Assembly: GCA_905616435.1 (NCBI GenBank)
Contig: CAJQSU010000030.1
Location: forward strand, 1-17,018
Direction: 5' to 3'
DNA: 17,018 nt
Source of the DNA: an uncultured Candidatus Pelagibacter sp.
GTDB taxonomy: Bacteria > Pseudomonadota > Alphaproteobacteria > Pelagibacterales > Pelagibacteraceae
Part shown: positions 13,388 through 17,018 of the stretch, in pieces
Position numbering within the stretch: position 1 is the first letter of the stretch
Layout: every line of letters begins with the position of its first letter
Program-made: the position numbers and the translations under genes
Notes under the pieces: model-generated
What the model saw: only the letters and a program-made list of their open reading frames with translations
Database searches by the model: none
Told to the model about the DNA's origin: nothing

Positions 13388-14389
13388 ATGACACCTCTAC
13401 ACAAAGTAATAGTTAATAAAGACACTAAAACAAAACCCATATGGATAATGAGACAAGCTGGTAGATATTTACCAGAGTTTAGAGAAATAAGAAAAGTAAA
13501 TCCACATTTTATAAACCTTTGTTTAAATGAAAAATTATCTTCCGAAATAACATTACAACCTATTAAAAGATTCGATTTAGATGCGGCTATAATTTTTTCA
13601 GATATTTTAATGTTGCCGTATGGCTTAAATCAGAAGGTGGAGTTTAAAAAAAACTTTGGGCCAATATTGGGCGAATTAAATATAAAAGACATGTCTAAAA
13701 TAGATGAGATAGATTTTGTAGAAAAGATTTTTCCCGTTTATAAGGCCATTAAAAACGTAAGCAACAACACCCTAACTAATAATAAAAACATTATAGGATT
13801 TGTCGGGGCCCCTTGGACTTTACTGGTTTATATGATTAACCAACAATCTCCTAAAAAAAGTTTAAAAAAAGATTTCTTTAAAGATGAATTTTTAATTAAT
13901 AGAATTTTATTAATTCTTGAAAAGTTTTTAAAGATTCATATAAAAAATCAAATAGACAACGGTGCAAATGTAATACAAATATTTGATAGCTGGGCCGGAT
14001 TATTAGATGAAAAAGATTTACCAAATTATATTTATACCCCAACACTAAACCTGGTAAATTTCGTTAAAACTCTAGGGGTACCTGTAATTTGTTTTCCTAG
14101 AGAAATTAAAAATTATAAAGAGTTCTGTGAAATTGTAAAACCAGACGCTATTAGCATCGATTATAATATTGACCTCAACTATATATTAAAAAATATTAAA
14201 ATACCGGTTCAAGGAGGTCTTGACCCAAAGATTTTACTAACCGACAAGGAAACGCTAAAGAAAGAAACCACTAGATATTTAGATGCATTTAAAGATCATC
14301 CTTACATTTTTAACCTTGGGCACGGCGTGTTACCAGAAACAAAACCTGAGATGGTTGAGTACTTAGTGGGTGTTGTAAAAAATTATTAA
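13388..14389 (+). CDS. hemE: Uroporphyrinogen decarboxylase HemE
   Basis: HemE removes the four acetate carboxyls of uroporphyrinogen III to give coproporphyrinogen III. The 333-residue protein has the signature P-I-W-I-M-R-Q-A-G-R-Y-L-P-E (17-30), with R22 and R26 as substrate-binding arginines. D72 in I-I-F-S-D-I-L is the key catalytic aspartate. The second signature is F-V-G-A-P-W-T-L-L-V-Y, and the C-terminal F-N-L-G-H-G-V-L-P-E-T carries the conserved His. The ATG at 13388 has no Shine-Dalgarno sequence. The TAA overlaps the hemH ATG by one base. As the first gene right of the proposed origin, it anchors the hemE-oriC-RP001 arrangement. Confidence 0.97.
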   Translation: MTPLHKVIVNKDTKTKPIWIMRQAGRYLPEFREIRKVNPHFINLCLNEKLSSEITLQPIKRFDLDAAIIFSDILMLPYGLNQKVEFKKNFGPILGELNIKDMSKIDEIDFVEKIFPVYKAIKNVSNNTLTNNKNIIGFVGAPWTLLVYMINQQSPKKSLKKDFFKDEFLINRILLILEKFLKIHIKNQIDNGANVIQIFDSWAGLLDEKDLPNYIYTPTLNLVNFVKTLGVPVICFPREIKNYKEFCEIVKPDAISIDYNIDLNYILKNIKIPVQGGLDPKILLTDKETLKKETTRYLDAFKDHPYIFNLGHGVLPETKPEMVEYLVGVVKNY

Positions 14390-15423
14390 TGAAAAAAGCA
14401 GTAATTTTATTCAATTTAGGTGGACCCGATAAATTAGAAAATGTTGAGCCATTCTTATTTAATTTATTTAATGACCCTGCAATAATTAATTTACCAATTT
14501 TTTTAAGATATCCACTGGCTAAGTTAATATCAAACAGAAGGGCGCCTATCGCAAAAAAAATTTATCAAGAGCTTGGTGGTTCATCGCCAATTTTAAAATT
14601 AACTAAAGATCAATCCTCAGCTCTTGAATTAAAACTTAATAACAACGATGGATTGTCTGACCACAAATGTTTTGTTGTTATGAGATGTTGGCACCCAAGA
14701 GCCGAAGATGTTATAAGAGACGTTATAGATTATGATCCCGACGAGGTTGTTTTAATGCCCCTCTACCCCCAATATTCTGCGGCGACATCCGGTTCTTCTA
14801 TTAAAGAATGGAAAGATGTTTGTAAAAAAAATAATTTTAAAACAAAAACAAGCATAATTTGCTGTTACCCAACTGACCCTAATTTTATTTCAGCGCATAA
14901 AAATGAGATAATAAAAAAAATTGACAATTTAGAAAACTATAAATTAATTTTTTCTGCGCACGGCCTACCAGAAAAAAATATTAAAAAAGGTGACCCCTAT
15001 CAGTGGCAAGTCGAACAGTCGGTTAACAAAATTGTTAAATCTTTACAAATTGAAAGTTTAGATTGGGTTTTAAGCTACCAAAGTCGTGTTGGTCCTTTAA
15101 AATGGATTGGGCCATCAACAGATGATATAATTATTGAAAATTCTAAATTAGGCAAACATATTGTGTTGGTACCAATTGCCTTTGTTTCTGAACATTCGGA
15201 AACATTAGTTGAGCTAGATATAGAATACAAAGAACTTGCCGATAAGAATGGGTGTAAAAATTACACAAGAGTTCCCGCCCTAGGAACTAATGATGATTTT
15301 ATCAAAGCAATGAGCGAACTGATTATTAAAAAAGATAATTATAATTTTGATGGTAAAATTTTCCCCCCTAAAATACGTTGTCCCAATAATTTTAAAAAAT
15401 GTGCATGTATAAATTATGACTAG
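14389..15423 (+). CDS. hemH: Ferrochelatase HemH with C-terminal cysteine cluster
   Basis: HemH inserts Fe2+ into protoporphyrin IX to make protoheme. The 344-residue protein has L-F-N-L-G-G-P-D at the N-terminus, the M-P-L-Y-P-Q-Y-S motif (123-130), catalytic H191 in F-S-A-H-G-L-P, and E272 in E-H-S-E-T-L-V-E-L-D. The C-terminus holds C331, C338 and C340 (C-x6-C-x-C), and C158-C159 lie mid-protein. This resembles the [2Fe-2S]-binding pattern described for ferrochelatases of Caulobacter and Mycobacterium; cluster binding here is inferred. Some codons in the conserved M-P-L-Y-P stretch are unusually C-rich for this genome. The gene overlaps hemE by 1 nt and hemJ by 8 nt. Confidence 0.96.
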   Translation: MKKAVILFNLGGPDKLENVEPFLFNLFNDPAIINLPIFLRYPLAKLISNRRAPIAKKIYQELGGSSPILKLTKDQSSALELKLNNNDGLSDHKCFVVMRCWHPRAEDVIRDVIDYDPDEVVLMPLYPQYSAATSGSSIKEWKDVCKKNNFKTKTSIICCYPTDPNFISAHKNEIIKKIDNLENYKLIFSAHGLPEKNIKKGDPYQWQVEQSVNKIVKSLQIESLDWVLSYQSRVGPLKWIGPSTDDIIIENSKLGKHIVLVPIAFVSEHSETLVELDIEYKELADKNGCKNYTRVPALGTNDDFIKAMSELIIKKDNYNFDGKIFPPKIRCPNNFKKCACINYD

Positions 15424-15850
15424 TTATTTACTTTTTAAAAGCCTACATTTAATAACAGTTATTTCTTGGATGGCCGGACTATTATATTTGCCAAGAATTT
15501 TTGTTTATCATTCTGAAAATATTAAAACCAAAGAAATATGCACGGTGTTTAAAACAATGGAAAGAAAGCTTTTCAATTATATTATGACCCCTACCATGAT
15601 CCTAAGTTGGTTATTTGGATTGATTTTAATTTCAATTATTGGTTTTGAAAACCTTGGTTCAAAATGGTTACAAATAAAGTTAATTCTAGTAATTTTTCTT
15701 ACCTCATACCATTTTTATCTCGGTGCTATTCTTGTTGATTTCAAAAATGATATTAGTAAAAAAACACCTAAATTTTATAGATGGTTAAATGAAGTACCAA
15801 CTATTATCTTAATTTTTGTTGTATTTATTGTAATTTTTAAGCCAATCTAG
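15416..15850 (+). CDS. hemJ: Protoporphyrinogen oxidase HemJ
   Basis: HemJ is the membrane-bound, heme-containing protoporphyrinogen IX oxidase used by many alphaproteobacteria in place of HemG or HemY. The 144-residue protein has about four membrane segments. Diagnostic residues are H11 in L-H-L-I-T-V-I-S-W-M-A-G, the L-Y-L-P-R-I-F-V-Y-H segment (R27, H32), I-M-T-P-T-M, and the Y-H at the end of the third segment. K-F-Y-R-W-L-N-E-V-P-T precedes the last membrane segment. It starts 8 nt before the hemH stop, so the last two enzymes of heme synthesis are translationally coupled. hemE-hemH-hemJ-rho is the standard alphaproteobacterial origin-flanking order. Confidence 0.93.
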   Translation: MTSYLLFKSLHLITVISWMAGLLYLPRIFVYHSENIKTKEICTVFKTMERKLFNYIMTPTMILSWLFGLILISIIGFENLGSKWLQIKLILVIFLTSYHFYLGAILVDFKNDISKKTPKFYRWLNEVPTIILIFVVFIVIFKPI

Positions 15851-15852
15851 GG

Positions 15853-15880
15853 TTGAAAAAATTAAAAGATTATATATATT
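15853..15880 (+). promoter_or_regulatory. Candidate rho promoter
   Basis: TTGAAA (15853-15858), a 16-bp spacer and TATATT (15875-15880) make a good sigma70-type promoter, each hexamer matching 5 of 6 consensus bases. It begins 3 bp after the hemJ stop and would give a leader of about 38 nt before the rho ATG. rho may also be read through from the hem operon. Confidence 0.45.
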
Positions 15881-15926
15881 AATTCACTCAATCAATTCTC
15901 AATCAATCCCCTTTAAATTAAACCAT
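15869..15926 (+). promoter_or_regulatory. G-free, C-containing rho leader; possible rut site for autoregulation
   Basis: There is no G on the + strand from 15869 to the last base before the G of the rho ATG (58 nt), while 13 C are present. TC dinucleotides fall at 15884, 15888, 15892, 15897, 15899, 15903 and 15907, roughly every four bases. A 9-bp direct repeat TCAATCAAT lies at 15888-15896 and 15899-15907 (period 11). Rho binds unstructured C>G RNA through YC dinucleotides, and E. coli rho is autoregulated in its leader; the same mechanism is inferred here. Confidence 0.45.
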
Positions 15927-17018
15927 GAATATACAAGAACTTAAATTAAAAACATCTGAACAACTTATTACTCAGGCCGAAGAGTTAGGAATCGAAAATG
16001 CCAGCACTCTAAGAAAGCAAGAAATTCTTTTCGCAATTTTAAAAAAAGTTGCTGAAAAAGAAGAAATTACTGGTGCGGGTGTTCTGCAATTATTGCAAGA
16101 TGGATTTGGTTTTCTAAGAGCAATGGAGTCAAACTATTTACCAGGACCAGATGATATTTATGTAAGCCCAAGTCAAATAAGAAAATTTGGACTAAGGACT
16201 GGAGATACAGTAGAGGGACCAGTAAGAGCACCTAAAGAAGGCGAAAGATATTTTGCGCTTCTTCAGGTCAGTAAAATAAACTTTGAAGAACCTGAGAAGT
16301 CAAGACACAAAATTGCTTTTGAAAACCTTACCCCACTTTATCCTGACCAACAGTTGGTAATGGAAATTGAAACTACAAAAGTGGAAAAGAAACCAGACCT
16401 TACGCCGAGGTTAATTGATTTAGTTAGTCCAATTGGTAAAGGACAGCGTTCAATAATTATTTCACCCCCTAAAGCCGGTAAAACAATGATTTTACAAAGT
16501 ATCGCTAACTCAATAGCTAAAAATTATCCAGAATGTTATCTAATCGTGCTTTTGATTGATGAGAGACCAGAGGAAGTTACCGACATGCAAAGATCTGTAA
16601 AAGGTGAGGTTATCAGCTCTACTTTTGATGAGCCGGCGCAAAGACACGTGGCAGTAGCTGAAATGGTAATTGAAAAAGCTAAAAGATTAACAGAAAATAA
16701 AAAAGATGTAGTGATATTACTAGACTCAATAACTAGACTTGGAAGAGCCTATAACGCAGTGATACCCAGCTCTGGTAAAGTTTTAACAGGAGGTGTTGAT
16801 GCTAACGCTCTTCAAAGGCCAAAAAGATTTTTTGGTGCAGCAAGAAATATTGAAGAAGGAGGATCTTTAACAATTATCTCCACAGCATTAATAGATACCG
16901 GAAGCAGAATGGATGAAGTAATTTTTGAAGAATTCAAAGGTACAGGAAATAGTGAAACAGTTTTAGATAGAAAAATTGCTGATAAAAGAATTTATCCCGC
17001 AATAGACATAACTAAGTC
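15925..17018 (+). CDS. rho: Transcription termination factor Rho (3' end outside window)
   Basis: Rho is the hexameric RNA helicase that ends transcription at C-rich, G-poor sites. 364 codons are visible from the ATG at 15925, and the gene runs off the right edge; by comparison with the 419-residue E. coli protein about 50 residues are missing. The N-terminal helical bundle ([11 protein letters not shown]) is followed by the RNA-binding cold-shock domain with Q-D-G-F-G-F-L-R (58-65) and [11 protein letters not shown]. The ATPase core has P-loop P-P-K-A-G-K-T (181-187), [10 protein letters not shown] (209-218), Walker [10 protein letters not shown] (263-271), and the Q loop [10 protein letters not shown] (287-296). 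All match closely. It has no Shine-Dalgarno sequence. Confidence 0.98.
   Translation, partial: MNIQELKLKTSEQLITQAEELGIENASTLRKQEILFAILKKVAEKEEITGAGVLQLLQDGFGFLRAMESNYLPGPDDIYVSPSQIRKFGLRTGDTVEGPVRAPKEGERYFALLQVSKINFEEPEKSRHKIAFENLTPLYPDQQLVMEIETTKVEKKPDLTPRLIDLVSPIGKGQRSIIISPPKAGKTMILQSIANSIAKNYPECYLIVLLIDERPEEVTDMQRSVKGEVISSTFDEPAQRHVAVAEMVIEKAKRLTENKKDVVILLDSITRLGRAYNAVIPSSGKVLTGGVDANALQRPKRFFGAARNIEEGGSLTIISTALIDTGSRMDEVIFEEFKGTGNSETVLDRKIADKRIYPAIDITK

Noticed and set aside
14748..14805. C-rich codons in the conserved M-P-L-Y-P region of hemH as a sign of gene transfer
   Set aside because: The stretch is short, lies over a strongly conserved motif, and the rest of hemH has ordinary AT-rich codon use and standard synteny.
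13116..17018. GC-skew switch at the proposed origin judged by eye
   Set aside because: A few 60-base lines counted by hand gave mixed G and C excess in hemE, hemH and rho, so the skew within this short window neither supports nor contradicts the origin call; a whole-genome plot is needed.
1..17018. Mobile elements, CRISPR arrays, tRNA/rRNA genes, toxin-antitoxin or defence systems
   Set aside because: Nearly all sequence is accounted for by core housekeeping genes with conserved alphaproteobacterial order; no transposase, spaced repeats, cloverleaf-like sequence or accessory gene was seen.

Overview
The window looks like the chromosome of a streamlined alphaproteobacterium of the SAR11 / Pelagibacter type. 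The DNA is very AT-rich, the proteins are rich in Lys, Ile and Asn, and most neighbouring genes overlap by 1-17 nt or abut. Shine-Dalgarno motifs are weak or absent. The gene order is the conserved alphaproteobacterial block around the replication origin. Every gene belongs to a known family. I see no mobile element, CRISPR array, tRNA, rRNA, phage gene or defence island.

Layout, left to right: (1) 1-1967, + strand: 3' part of ftsK (open at the left edge) and lolA. (2) 1964-5814, - strand: histidine operon hisB-hisH-hisA-hisF-hisE followed by a HIT-family gene and a GNAT acetyltransferase. (3) 5888-7776, + strand: hslV-hslU protease. (4) 7790-8806, - strand: Tim44-like gene and smr, in one reading frame and separated by a single TAG. 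(5) 8864-9695, + strand: fxsA-secB. (6) 9688-13115, - strand: a DUF299 kinase/pyrophosphorylase gene (RP001-like), maf, aroE, coaE, dnaQ. (7) 13116-13387: the only long non-coding gap, about 17% G+C where counted. (8) 13388-15850, + strand: hemE-hemH-hemJ. (9) 15925 to the right edge: rho, open at the right.

The most important region is the 272-bp gap between hemE and the RP001-like gene. In Caulobacter crescentus and Rickettsia prowazekii the chromosomal origin lies between these same two genes. Here the gap holds a perfect DnaA box (TTATTCACA), a perfect CtrA-type site (TTAA-N7-TTAA), four copies of the octamer TTATTAAC (two forming a 10-bp inverted repeat) and two TATAAT hexamers in front of hemE. 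The flanking operons diverge from it. I infer that it is oriC.

Other points: the 5' leader of rho is a 58-nt G-free stretch with regularly spaced TC dinucleotides, as expected of a rut site for Rho autoregulation. smr has no ATG and seems to start at a TTG directly after an in-frame TAG. A nested palindrome separates the Tim44-like gene from fxsA. Ferrochelatase carries a C-terminal C-x6-C-x-C cluster suggesting an iron-sulfur centre.

Functionally the window combines DNA segregation and replication (FtsK, DnaQ, oriC), histidine and aromatic amino acid synthesis, CoA synthesis, the end of heme synthesis, protein and lipoprotein export (SecB, LolA), proteolysis (HslUV) and transcription termination (Rho).
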